The position numbers and the translations under genes were made by a program. A stretch of DNA of 64,000 nt from positions 1 to 64,000 of the forward strand of contig JAJZRG010000001.1 in the NCBI GenBank assembly GCA_021802825.1, given 5' to 3'. The notes beneath the pieces are model-generated. The model made no database searches and had not been told where the DNA came from. It worked only from the letters and a program-made list of their open reading frames with translations. This DNA is from Chloroflexota bacterium. GTDB taxonomy: Bacteria > Chloroflexota > Limnocylindria > Limnocylindrales > CSP1-4. Below, one piece after another: positions 24,429 to 34,336 of this stretch. How positions within the stretch are numbered: position 1 is the first letter of the stretch; each line of letters begins with the position of its first letter.

Positions 24429-26018
24429 ATGCAGCGCGACCAGGAGGGGAATTCGGTCAGCGCGCTCGTGGAACAGGCCGCAGCGATCGCCGCGGCATGG
24501 GGTGCCGGCGCGCGCGCGACCACGACGGTCGGCCAGGAGCGGGCGGTCTTGCGCCTGCTCGGTGTCTCCGGCGTTGACCGCGACGGGCGGCCGCTCGCCG
24601 CCTCGGTGCTCGACCGCTACCTCGCCCCCGACGCGCGGCGGCTGGGCGGCGGGATCACGCTCCCGATGGTCATCGCGATGGCCGAGTACGACCTGCCGAT
24701 CCACGAGGTGGCGCTCGAGGTGGCCGCCGGCAACATCGACCTCGGCCTGGAGGCGGAGCTGCTCGAGGATCCCGAGCGTCGCGCGAAGGCGCAGAAGACC
24801 GCCGCGGCGATGGCGGCCGCGGCCCTAGCTCGCGCCGACGCGAACCGCACGGCCCGACGCGAGCTCGTCGCGCTGCTGGGCGAGCCCCGTCGTCCGCTGC
24901 TGGGCGTGACACTCGAGTCGCCTGCGATCGTGGATGCCGCTGACGAGGCGGTCGCCGCCGTGACTGCCGGCGCGGGCGCGGTCCGCGTGCTGGTGCCGCC
25001 CAGCCGAGAGCTGGCGGAGGTTACGGCACGGAGCGGTGCGCAGGTCGAGCCCTGGCACCCCGCGCCCGGCTCCCGTGGGGGCCTGGCCAGCTTCGACCCG
25101 GCCGGACCGCCCGTGCCGACCGGATCGCACCGCGCGCTCGCAGTGCTGCGGGCCGTCCTCGACGACGCCGGCGCCCGGAACGGCCGCTACGTCCGCCTCG
25201 TGACCGAGTCGCCCGCACTGGCCGCGCCCGACCAGGCGGTCATTGCCGCCTTCGAGCGCGTGGACCTCGTGATCGCAGATCCCCTGCGCGAGATCGTGAG
25301 CGGTCTCGTCGACCCCGACCGCGCCCTCGCCGATCACGGGTTCGCCCACCGGCTTCTCGCCCGCGCCGGCACGCGCGTGGTCATCCCTGCGAGCTCGCTC
25401 GTGGTCGCGTCGGACCTTGCGTCCGGCGTCCCGTCGAACCCCGCCACGCGCTCAGGCCGGGCACTTGCCCTCCAGCTGTTCGCCGTCTCGCTCGCCCTCG
25501 CCGACGGCCTGCTGCCCGACTCGGTCGTGGTGGGAGCGCTGCCCGCGTGGCTGGGCGACGAGCCGAGCGCCGCGGCACTCGCCGTCGCGGAGGTGGCCGT
25601 GCGTCGCGAGCTGTTCCCCTCGCACCGTCTCGCGTTCCTCGAGCCGAGCAGCGCGTCCGCGAACGAGTGGCAGGCACTGGTCGCCGGCGTGCTGCCAGAT
25701 GCCGGCGACGTCAAGCTGCTGCTCTGCTGCTCTGCTGCCAGCTTCGTCACGCGGGCCGCGACGATGCGGGCGGCTGTGGACGTTGCCGACGCGATCGCGA
25801 GGTCCAGATCGCGGGCCGCGCTGACGGGTCTCGCCGCCGACCACCGCGAGGCAATGCTCGCGGTCGCTGCGCAGACGCTCGACGGGCTGGCGGACACCGG
25901 GTGGCGCTGGCTCGTGGACGAGCGGTTCGGGATGGCGACCATGCGGATCGGCAGCGAGGCTGTCGCGGACCGGACGAACGGCTTCGACGTCCTCGCGCCC
26001 GCCGTCGGCGGGGGCTAG
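24429..26018 (+). CDS. Lysine 5,6-aminomutase alpha-subunit-like protein (orphan)
   Basis: 529 residues. The N-terminus TTVGQERAVLRLLGVSGVDRDG aligns with the KamD signature TTVTVERAVCRLLGIDGVD. Later blocks also match KamD in order: GRYVRL, IAAFERVDLVIADPL, the LAQLxxLxALADGLLP region and VRRELFP. Total length equals KamD (about 516). KamD works with the B12-binding beta subunit KamE on lysine, using PLP and adenosylcobalamin. No KamE or other lysine-fermentation gene is nearby, and several positions conserved in KamD look replaced, so the reaction may differ or the partner may be elsewhere. Confidence 0.65.
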   Translation: MQRDQEGNSVSALVEQAAAIAAAWGAGARATTTVGQERAVLRLLGVSGVDRDGRPLAASVLDRYLAPDARRLGGGITLPMVIAMAEYDLPIHEVALEVAAGNIDLGLEAELLEDPERRAKAQKTAAAMAAAALARADANRTARRELVALLGEPRRPLLGVTLESPAIVDAADEAVAAVTAGAGAVRVLVPPSRELAEVTARSGAQVEPWHPAPGSRGGLASFDPAGPPVPTGSHRALAVLRAVLDDAGARNGRYVRLVTESPALAAPDQAVIAAFERVDLVIADPLREIVSGLVDPDRALADHGFAHRLLARAGTRVVIPASSLVVASDLASGVPSNPATRSGRALALQLFAVSLALADGLLPDSVVVGALPAWLGDEPSAAALAVAEVAVRRELFPSHRLAFLEPSSASANEWQALVAGVLPDAGDVKLLLCCSAASFVTRAATMRAAVDVADAIARSRSRAALTGLAADHREAMLAVAAQTLDGLADTGWRWLVDERFGMATMRIGSEAVADRTNGFDVLAPAVGGG

Positions 26019-26087
26019 GCCGCCCAAGCGTCGTGCATTCGCGTTCCGGTGCTCCCGGGCGCAGGGCAGGCGATCACCGCGCCGGAG

Positions 26088-26093
26088 TAGCCT
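26088..26093 (+). promoter_or_regulatory. -10 element immediately before the DUF72 gene
   Basis: TAGCCT (TANNNT), 6 bases, then the ATG at 26100, with no ribosome-binding site between: a leaderless arrangement. Confidence 0.45.
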
Positions 26094-26099
26094 TCCGGC

Positions 26100-27260
26100 A
26101 TGCCGCGCCAACCCGCCCCGCGCCGCGCCCGGATCTCGGCCGCCCCGCTCGAGCACCAGCCCGCCGACGACCTCGGCGCCGCCCACGACCCCGGGCCCGA
26201 GGCCGCGCGCGCGAGGCTCGAGGCGGCCGGCCTGGACGCTGCGGCGACCGAGCCCCTTGTGCTGCCGTCGGGCCACCGCATCCGGATCGGCACCGCCTCC
26301 TGGACCGACCCGACGATGACCGCGTCAGGCGTCTTCTACCCGTCCGACGCCAGCACCGCCGAGGATCGGCTCGGCTTCTACGCGTCGCGCTTCCCGGTGG
26401 TCGAGGTGGATGCGACCTACTACGCGCTGCCGACCCGGCGGCTGTCCGAGCTGTGGGTCGAGCGGACGCCGCCCGACTTCGTGTTCGACGTCAAGGCGCA
26501 CGCGCTGCTCACCGGCCAGCCCACCGAGACGAGGCGACTGCCCAAGGCGATCCGCGAGGCGCTCCCGGGCGACGTCGCCGCGAAGGCCACGCTGTACGCC
26601 AAGGACCTGCCCGAGGAGCTGCGTGCCGAGGTCTGGCGCCAGTTCGCCGACGGGCTTGCGCCGCTCGCGGAGGCCGGCCAGCTGGGCGCCGTGTTCCTCC
26701 AGTACCCGCGCTGGTTCTTCACCTCATCCCAGAACCGCGACGCGATCCGGGAGGCGAAGGCCGCCCTCGAGCCCCACGGGCTGCGCGTTGCCGTCGAGTT
26801 CCGCAACGCGACCTGGTTCAACGAGAAGAACCTCGATCGGACCCTCGGATTCCTCGCCGACGAGCAGATCCCGCTCGTCATGGTGGACGGCCCGCAGGGG
26901 TTCAGGTCGTCGGTCCCGCCCATCGTGGCCACGACGTCGCCCGACCTCGCGATCGTCCGGTTCCACGGGCGGCGCAGCGCGACCTGGGAGGCGATAGGGG
27001 GCCGGCCGACGGTCGAGCGCTTCCGGTACCTGTACGACCGAACCGAGCTGGAGCCGTGGGTCCCCCGGCTTGCCGAGGCCGCCGCCTCGGCCGAGGAGAC
27101 CCACGTGCTGATGAACAACTGCTATGCGAACTACGGGTCCACCAACGCCCGCGAGCTCGCCGCGCTGCTCGAGCGCGAGCTGGCGGGTGCCGCCGACCCG
27201 GGGCGAGCCGCCGACCCGGGGCGAGCCTTCGAGGCCAGCCAGCCCTCCGAGCGCTCCTGA
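26100..27260 (+). CDS. DUF72 (YecE-like) protein
   Basis: 386 residues. The TIM-barrel DUF72 domain runs from about residue 58 to 365: IRIGTASWTDPTM, FYASRFPVVEVDATYYALP, FVFDVKAHALLT, LGAVFLQYPRWF, VAVEFRNATWF and HVLMNNCYANYGSTNA. The first 55 residues are an Ala/Arg/Pro-rich extension, part of which may not be translated. An 18-bp duplication near the C-terminus gives AADPGRAADPGRA. The family has a TIM-barrel related to sugar-phosphate enzymes but no proven activity. The stop lies 4 bp from that of the convergent transporter gene. Confidence 0.9.
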   Translation: MPRQPAPRRARISAAPLEHQPADDLGAAHDPGPEAARARLEAAGLDAAATEPLVLPSGHRIRIGTASWTDPTMTASGVFYPSDASTAEDRLGFYASRFPVVEVDATYYALPTRRLSELWVERTPPDFVFDVKAHALLTGQPTETRRLPKAIREALPGDVAAKATLYAKDLPEELRAEVWRQFADGLAPLAEAGQLGAVFLQYPRWFFTSSQNRDAIREAKAALEPHGLRVAVEFRNATWFNEKNLDRTLGFLADEQIPLVMVDGPQGFRSSVPPIVATTSPDLAIVRFHGRRSATWEAIGGRPTVERFRYLYDRTELEPWVPRLAEAAASAEETHVLMNNCYANYGSTNARELAALLERELAGAADPGRAADPGRAFEASQPSERS

Positions 27261-27264
27261 CGGC

Positions 27265-28527
27265 TCAGGCGCGCAGCCCCTCGACCGGCGGCACGTCCGA
27301 CGGCAAGTGGACGCGCGGCAGCGGGGACAGGACGAGCAGCAGGATCGAGACCGCCATCCCGGCCCAGCCGATGGCGATCCCGCCGCGGACGCCCACCCAG
27401 CCGGCGACGCCCGCCGCGAGGAGCGCGCCGAGCGGGTAGGCGATGCCGTGGGAGAAGACCTCGAGCGTGGCGTTGACCCGGCCGAGGATGCGGTTCGGGA
27501 TCACCGCCTGGATGAGGGACAGCTCGGCCACCCCTTCGATCGTCTGCAGCCCGTCGCCGATCAGCTGCGGCAGGAACACCATCAGCGTCGCGAGGACGAG
27601 CGGGCCACCCGCGAGCGGGGTCAGCACGCCGATGGCCGACGCGGCCGTGGCCGTCGCGATGAGGGCCGGGCCGAAGCCGAACCGCCCGATCACGCGGGCC
27701 GCGAAGAAGGACCCGACGAGCGAGCCGACGCCCCCGGCCGACACGACCACACCGAGCAGGAGCGGGCTGAGGTGGAGGTCCTCGATGAGATAGATCGTGT
27801 ACAGGACGCCGTAGAACGAGCCCGCGACATGGGCGATGACGGACCGCAGCGTCAGCGGCAGCAGGATCGGGTGGCGGCGGACGAGCGCCAGGCCCTCGGC
27901 GATCTCGGCGCGGATCGGCACGGGCGAGGTCCTGGCCGGTTGCGCCGGCTCGGGGCTGCGGATCAGGCCCAGCGATACCGCCGACACGCCGAAGGAGACC
28001 GCGTCCGCGAGGATTGCGAGGGGCGCCCCGATCAGCTGCACGAGGGCGCCGCCCAGGCCCGGGCCGCCGATCTCGGCGAGCGACGAGCTCGTGGCGAGCT
28101 TGCTGTTGCCCTCGACGACGCGGTCCACGCCGATGAGGGAAGGGACGTAGGCGGGGTACGCAGCGTCGAACAACGACCCGAAGCAGCCCTCGAGGAACAC
28201 GACGGCGCAGAGCTGCTCGATGCGGAGGGCGCCGGCGAGGTAGGCCAGCGGGATCGACGCCAGCAGGATGGCGCGGATCACGTCGGCCCCGATCAGCAGC
28301 GGCCGTCGCCGCAGCCGGTCCACGCAGGCGCCCGCGAAGAGGCCGACGAGGAGCACGCCGAGGCTGGCCGACACGACGAGCAGGGCCATCTCGAACGGCC
28401 CCGCGCCGAGGACGAGGAGCGCCACGAGCGGAACGGCCGTGCGGGTGACGACGGAGCCGAGCTCGGACACGGTCTGGCCGGCCCAGAGCCTCATGAAGTC
28501 GGCGTGGCGCCACAGGGATGCGGTCAC
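27265..28527 (-). CDS. MFS transporter, EntS/MFS_3-type exporter
   Basis: 420 residues from a GTG at 28527. Twelve membrane segments can be followed, with the MFS loop GACVDRLRRRPLLIGAD between helices 2 and 3 and FAARVIGRFG between 8 and 9. The N-terminal SLWRHADFMRLWAGQTVSELGS is typical of the MFS_3/enterobactin-exporter-like branch, which exports siderophores, macrolides or unknown compounds. The substrate is not predictable. No ribosome-binding site is evident. Confidence 0.88.
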   Translation of the reverse strand: MTASLWRHADFMRLWAGQTVSELGSVVTRTAVPLVALLVLGAGPFEMALLVVSASLGVLLVGLFAGACVDRLRRRPLLIGADVIRAILLASIPLAYLAGALRIEQLCAVVFLEGCFGSLFDAAYPAYVPSLIGVDRVVEGNSKLATSSSLAEIGGPGLGGALVQLIGAPLAILADAVSFGVSAVSLGLIRSPEPAQPARTSPVPIRAEIAEGLALVRRHPILLPLTLRSVIAHVAGSFYGVLYTIYLIEDLHLSPLLLGVVVSAGGVGSLVGSFFAARVIGRFGFGPALIATATAASAIGVLTPLAGGPLVLATLMVFLPQLIGDGLQTIEGVAELSLIQAVIPNRILGRVNATLEVFSHGIAYPLGALLAAGVAGWVGVRGGIAIGWAGMAVSILLLVLSPLPRVHLPSDVPPVEGLRA

Positions 28528-28608
28528 GATCGGGGGAGGGTACCCGACTGCCCCCGGCTCGTTGGGGGTGGCTTCGTTGAGGCGGGCGCGGCCGAGCGTC
28601 GCTGCCCG

Positions 28609-29832
28609 TCAGCGCAGGACACGCCGCGTGGCCGAGAGCTCGCTCCGGTAGGGGAGGCCCGAGAGGGCCACGATCCGCACAGGCGACCCGACCTGCGGCG
28701 CCTCGAGGATCAGGCCCTCGCCGACCCAGATCGCGACGTGGTGCATCTCACCCGCGCGCGCGAAGAAGACGAGGTCCCCGGGGCGTCGCGACGACGCCGA
28801 GACCGAGGCGCCCACCCGCGACTGCGGATCCGCGTCGCGCGGGAGCGTGACGCCGTGGACCAGGTAGACGAGGTACACGATGCCCGAGCAGTCGAGGCCG
28901 AAGCCTGAGGTCCCGCCCCACATGTAGCGCAGTCCCAGGAGGGTTCTGGCTGTCGCCACGACCGAGGACGCGGTCTGGTCGAGGGCAGGCTCGTCGCGCG
29001 GACGGACCGAGACGCTGGCCGCCGGTAGCCACGCGGTCCGCCCGCCCGGCAGCGCGACCCGCACCAGCGTCTCGGTGCGGGCCAGCAGCGGCAGACGCGT
29101 CCCGAAGCCCGCCTCCGCAATGTGCGTGCCCTGCTGGGTCGCGAGCCAGGCGGTTGGCACGATGACGGTCGCGACCTGAGCCGTGGACGGCGCCGCCGGC
29201 GCGGCCGCAGTCAGCTGCCGGCGCGGGATCCAGACCGGGTAGCCGCGGGGGTCGAGCGGCGTCCCCTGGTCAGGCACCACGACGCGAGCCCAGCCGGTCG
29301 TGAGCTCGGTGACCAGCACGCGGTCCCCGAGCAGGACCTGGGTGTCAACCCGTCCGATCAGCCCCTTCTGCTCGTCCACGCTCAGCCCGGCCAGCCACGC
29401 GCGGATCAGGACGGGGTTGGCGAGTGCCGGAGCGTCCACGGCGCGCGGCGATGTGGGGGCATGCCACCCGGTTGCCACCGTGACTGCCACGTAGGCCGCC
29501 TTGCCCACGCGAAGCTGCGGTGTCGTCTCGGGCGCTGGTGAGGCGGTGGCCATGGGTGTCGGCTCCGGCAGGGCAGTTGATGGCGGTGTCGGCTGTGGCT
29601 CTGGGCCGGAAGTCCCGGTTGCCACCGGGGTGGCTGCCACAGGTGTGGGGGAGTGCTCGGCGATGGACGAGGGCGATGGCGTGGAGTTGGTCGCGGCGAC
29701 CGACGCGAGGGCCGGTGAGGAGGCGCCTACCGGCACGGCGGCTGGCGAGGCGCGCGCGCCGCCACAGCCGGCAAGGGCAAACAGCGCCGCGAGTGCCAGC
29801 GGGAGCGGCCATCCGCGTCGGGCTGACCTCAT
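28609..29832 (-). CDS. NlpC/P60-family lipoprotein, cell-wall peptidase
   Basis: 407 residues from the ATG at 29832. The signal peptide RGWPLPLALAALFALAGCGG has a lipobox (LAGC). A Pro/Thr/Ser/Ala-rich linker of about 90 residues follows, then two SH3-like segments (GDRVLVTELTTGWARVVVP; RTETLVRVALPGGRTAWLP). The C-terminal NlpC/P60 domain has YMWGGTSGFGLDCSGIVY with the catalytic Cys, RPGDLVFFA and HHVAIWVG with the catalytic His. It should cut peptidoglycan stem peptides outside the cell. Confidence 0.92.
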   Translation of the reverse strand: MRSARRGWPLPLALAALFALAGCGGARASPAAVPVGASSPALASVAATNSTPSPSSIAEHSPTPVAATPVATGTSGPEPQPTPPSTALPEPTPMATASPAPETTPQLRVGKAAYVAVTVATGWHAPTSPRAVDAPALANPVLIRAWLAGLSVDEQKGLIGRVDTQVLLGDRVLVTELTTGWARVVVPDQGTPLDPRGYPVWIPRRQLTAAAPAAPSTAQVATVIVPTAWLATQQGTHIAEAGFGTRLPLLARTETLVRVALPGGRTAWLPAASVSVRPRDEPALDQTASSVVATARTLLGLRYMWGGTSGFGLDCSGIVYLVYLVHGVTLPRDADPQSRVGASVSASSRRPGDLVFFARAGEMHHVAIWVGEGLILEAPQVGSPVRIVALSGLPYRSELSATRRVLR

Positions 29833-29975
29833 CGGCTGATCATCGCCCGGTGCTTCACCGTCGCCAGTGCCGAACTTCCCGGCCGGCCCCGGCCCGCCGG
29901 CGCGTTCCCCGCGATCCTGCGATCGTGGCCCGAACACCGCACCCTCGAAGCCTGGTCAGGAGGGCGTCCGACGCC

Positions 29976-30419
29976 ATGACCGTCCTGCAGCCCCACCATA
30001 CCGCGTTCCTCAACACTGCTCGGCGGGCGGTCCTGGGCACGGTGGCGGCCGACGGCGCGCCCCGGCTCGTGCCCGTCTGCTTCGCCGTCATGGACGCCGC
30101 GGGTGGACCGATCATCGTGTCTCCGCTCGACGAGAAGCCCAAGCGCGCGGCGGACCCGCATGCGCTGGCGCGGGTCCGCGATCTCGAGGCGCGCCCGCGC
30201 GTGAGCCTCCTCGCCGACCGATGGGAGGAGGACTGGGCGCGACTCGCCTGGATTCGCATCGATGCGGCGGCATCGCTGATGGAGCCGGGCGACCCGCAGC
30301 ATGCCGAGGCCGTCACCGCCCTGCGGGCACGGTATGCGCCCTATCGCACCCAGCGGCTCGAGGCCAGGCCGATCATCCGCCTCGAGCCGATCCGGGCCGT
30401 CTCGTGGTCTGCCGCCTGA
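29976..30419 (+). CDS. F420-dependent/PPOX-class flavin-fold protein (Rv0121-like)
   Basis: 147 residues, ATG at 29976 with AGGAGGG upstream. Split-barrel fold: AFLNTARRAVLGTVAADGAPRLVPVCFAV, then PLDEKPKRAADPHALARVRDLEARPRVSLLADRWEEDW, which matches the Rv0121 subfamily of PPOX proteins found mainly in F420-producing organisms. It probably binds F420 or FMN and reduces an unknown substrate. It diverges from the lipoprotein gene. Confidence 0.82.
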   Translation: MTVLQPHHTAFLNTARRAVLGTVAADGAPRLVPVCFAVMDAAGGPIIVSPLDEKPKRAADPHALARVRDLEARPRVSLLADRWEEDWARLAWIRIDAAASLMEPGDPQHAEAVTALRARYAPYRTQRLEARPIIRLEPIRAVSWSAA

Positions 30420-30464
30420 TCCCATCGCCGAGTCGTTCGGGCCCGACAGTCGTTCGGGCGCGGA

Positions 30465-30493
30465 TTCGCGCCATCGAACATGTGTGCTATGAT
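30465..30493 (+). promoter_or_regulatory. Extended -10 promoter of the cold-shock gene
   Basis: TGC-TATGAT (30485-30493) is an extended -10; TTCGCG at 30465-30470 is a weak -35 with 17-bp spacing. The transcript would have an untranslated leader of about 95 bases, the usual arrangement for cold-shock mRNAs regulated by RNA folding. Confidence 0.5.
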
Positions 30494-30593
30494 GACCGCC
30501 TCGTCGCACTGCGCGACGTGCTTCGTGTGGTCGACCCCCTTCTCGAACGGACCGTGCGTCAGGGTTCCCTGTTCGGGAAGCGTGGAGGTCATC

Positions 30594-30797
30594 ATGGCCA
30601 CCGGTACCATCAAGAAGGTCGTCGCTGATCGCGGCTTCGGCTTCATCACGGCCGAGGACGCGAAGGAGTACTTCTTCCATCGCGGCGCTCTCGACGCATC
30701 GCTCGACTTCGACCGTCTGGCCGGCGGCGAGCGCGTGGAGTTCGAGGTTGAAGCCAGCCCCAAGGGCCCTCGGGCCTCGCAGGTTCGCGCAGCCTGA
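30594..30797 (+). CDS. csp: Cold-shock domain protein
   Basis: 67 residues, ATG at 30594 with GTGGAGG upstream. Single OB-fold cold-shock domain: MATGTIKKVVADRGFGFITAED with the RNP1-like GFGFI and YFFHR as RNP2. It binds single-stranded nucleic acid and acts as RNA chaperone. It is followed directly by a terminator and so is monocistronic. Confidence 0.95.
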   Translation: MATGTIKKVVADRGFGFITAEDAKEYFFHRGALDASLDFDRLAGGERVEFEVEASPKGPRASQVRAA

Positions 30798-30804
30798 TCC
30801 CAGA

Positions 30805-30834
30805 GGCGGCCCGTCATCTGACGGGCCGCCTTTT
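30805..30834 (+). terminator. Intrinsic terminator of the cold-shock gene
   Basis: GGCGGCCCGTC (30805-30815), loop ATCT, GACGGGCCGCC (30820-30830), TTTT. A perfect 11-bp stem and T-run 8 bp after the stop codon. Confidence 0.92.
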
Positions 30835-30946
30835 GATTCCCGGCGAGATCTTCGTGCGCGACCGGCGCTCGGGGACGACGACGCGCCGGGGCGAAGCCGC
30901 ATCGCCGATGCGCGGCTGGTCGACGAAGATCCTTCGGTATTGTTTC

Positions 30947-30963
30947 GTTCCTTCAGAAGGAAC
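30947..30963. promoter_or_regulatory. Perfect dyad upstream of the Lrp/AsnC gene
   Basis: GTTCCTT-CAG-AAGGAAC, 7-bp arms, ends 21 bp before the GTG at 30984. A reasonable autoregulatory operator for the Lrp-family protein, which may also control the tyrosine phenol-lyase gene downstream. Confidence 0.45.
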
Positions 30964-30983
30964 CGGCAGCCGGAGCATTCCAC

Positions 30984-32940
<1,957 letters not shown>

Positions 32941-32982
32941 GCGGCGGCTCCGTGGGTGCGGGGCGCTCGGTTCGTCGCGCGC

Positions 32983-33858
32983 TCAGTCCCCGCGGGCGAG
33001 CCGCACCAGCGCCCGTGCCGCTGGACTCGCGGGGCCGTCTCGGCGCCACGCGATGGCGACGCGCCCGCGCAGCTCCGGTCCATCGATCGGGAGCGTCCGG
33101 ATTCCCTCCGGTCCGGCTGCGGCCACGGACGCGGGGACGATCGCCACGCCCAGACCGCGCGCCGCGAGCCGGGCGACGGTCCCGAGGTTCGACGCCTCCA
33201 ACCCGACCTTCGGGCGGAACCCGGCGGCAGCGCACGCCTCGTCGACGAGGGCGCGGACCCCCGTGCCCGGCGGCAGGCAGATGGCGGCCCGCTCGCGAAG
33301 GATGTCGAGCCGGAACACGCCGGCGCCCGCGAGGGCGTCCTCGGGACCGACGACAGCGACCATCACCTCGTTGCCCAGGACCCGCACCTCGATCCCCGGT
33401 GGCGTTTCAGCCCCGAGCGCGACATACGCGAGGTCGAGCTCACCGGCGAGCAGGTCCGCGATCAGCTGGTCCGAGTTCGCCTCCGTGAGGCTGATCTCCA
33501 CCCCCGGGTAGGCCGCGTGGAAGGCGGCGAGCAACTCGGGCACGTCGACGGCCGCGCAGGCGACCACCATGCCGACGTTCACGCGCCCGCGTACGAGCCC
33601 GGCGATCTCGTCCACCGCAAGGCGCACGTCCGCAGCCGCATCGAGCGCCGTGCGCGCATAGCCGAGGACCGCCTCGCCCACCTCCGTCAGCCGGACGGTC
33701 CGCCCCGACCGGTCGAACAGGTCCTCGCCCAGCTCGCGCTCGAGTAGGCGAACTTGGGCGCTCACGCCCGGCTGCGACACGTGGAGGCGGGCGGCAGCAC
33801 GGGTGAAGCTCTCCTCCTCGGCGACGGCGACGAAGTACTCCAGATGGCGCAGTTCCAT
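32983..33858 (-). CDS. LysR-family transcriptional regulator
   Basis: 291 residues from the ATG at 33858. The N-terminal helix-turn-helix is MELRHLEYFVAVAEEESFTRAAARLHVSQPGVSAQVRLLERELG. The rest is a periplasmic-binding-protein-like effector domain (GRVNVGMVVACAAVDVPELLAAFHAAYPGVEISLTE; LVARGLGVAIVP type segment). It diverges from the SnoaL-like gene, and an LTTR box lies between them, so it probably controls that gene and itself. The effector is unknown. Confidence 0.93.
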   Translation of the reverse strand: MELRHLEYFVAVAEEESFTRAAARLHVSQPGVSAQVRLLERELGEDLFDRSGRTVRLTEVGEAVLGYARTALDAAADVRLAVDEIAGLVRGRVNVGMVVACAAVDVPELLAAFHAAYPGVEISLTEANSDQLIADLLAGELDLAYVALGAETPPGIEVRVLGNEVMVAVVGPEDALAGAGVFRLDILRERAAICLPPGTGVRALVDEACAAAGFRPKVGLEASNLGTVARLAARGLGVAIVPASVAAAGPEGIRTLPIDGPELRGRVAIAWRRDGPASPAARALVRLARGD

Positions 33859-33877
33859 GATGTCGGATTATGACATC
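33859..33877. promoter_or_regulatory. LysR-type (T-N11-A) binding site
   Basis: GATGTC (33859-33864) and GACATC (33872-33877) form a dyad containing T-N11-A (33861-33873), the LTTR box pattern. It abuts the lysR start codon and faces the divergent gene at 33961. Confidence 0.55.
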
Positions 33878-33960
33878 GATCAGATCCAGCAGTTGGACTT
33901 CTGGACGAACGCGGCCGACACTCGACCCGTCGACCACCGCGAGTGAACGGAGCAGCCACC

Positions 33961-34320
33961 ATGACGACCCAGCGCGAACGGGCCATGCAGCCCGAGGACC
34001 TCACCCGCCTCTTCGTCGAGTTCGCCAACGCGGGCGACGCGGAGGGGCTCACGGGCCTGTACGAACCGGATGCCGTGGTGGCATTCCCGCCCGGCCAGAT
34101 GACCGTCGGACACGCGGCGATCAGGGCGCTCTACGAGCAGATGGTGGCCGCCCGACCGCACTTCGAGGCGGAGGCACCGCTGCCCACCCTCCGCGTGGGC
34201 GAACTCGCCCTGACCGCCACGGCCGCCCGCGACGAGGCCGGTGCCCGCGCCCAGGTCGCGCGGCAACAGGCCGACGGCTCGTGGCTCCGCGTGCTCGATC
34301 GGCCCGACTTCCGGGGCTGA
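33961..34320 (+). CDS. SnoaL/DUF4440-like (NTF2-fold) protein
   Basis: 119 residues, ATG at 33961 with CGGAG at 8 bp; an earlier GTG at 33943 is possible. NTF2-like cone fold: LTRLFVEFANAGDAEGLTGLYEPDAVVAFPPGQMTVGHAAIRALYEQM. Members act as small hydrolases, isomerases or binding proteins; none can be assigned here. Probably the target of the divergent LysR regulator. The stop is 16 bp from the convergent propeller gene. Confidence 0.8.
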   Translation: MTTQRERAMQPEDLTRLFVEFANAGDAEGLTGLYEPDAVVAFPPGQMTVGHAAIRALYEQMVAARPHFEAEAPLPTLRVGELALTATAARDEAGARAQVARQQADGSWLRVLDRPDFRG

Positions 34321-34336
34321 CTGGGCGCGCGGTTCG

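Noticed and set aside
29520..30419. A 299-residue version of the PPOX protein
   Set aside because: The first 150 codons are antisense to the lipoprotein gene and have no coding character; the ATG at 29976 with AGGAGGG fits the family length.
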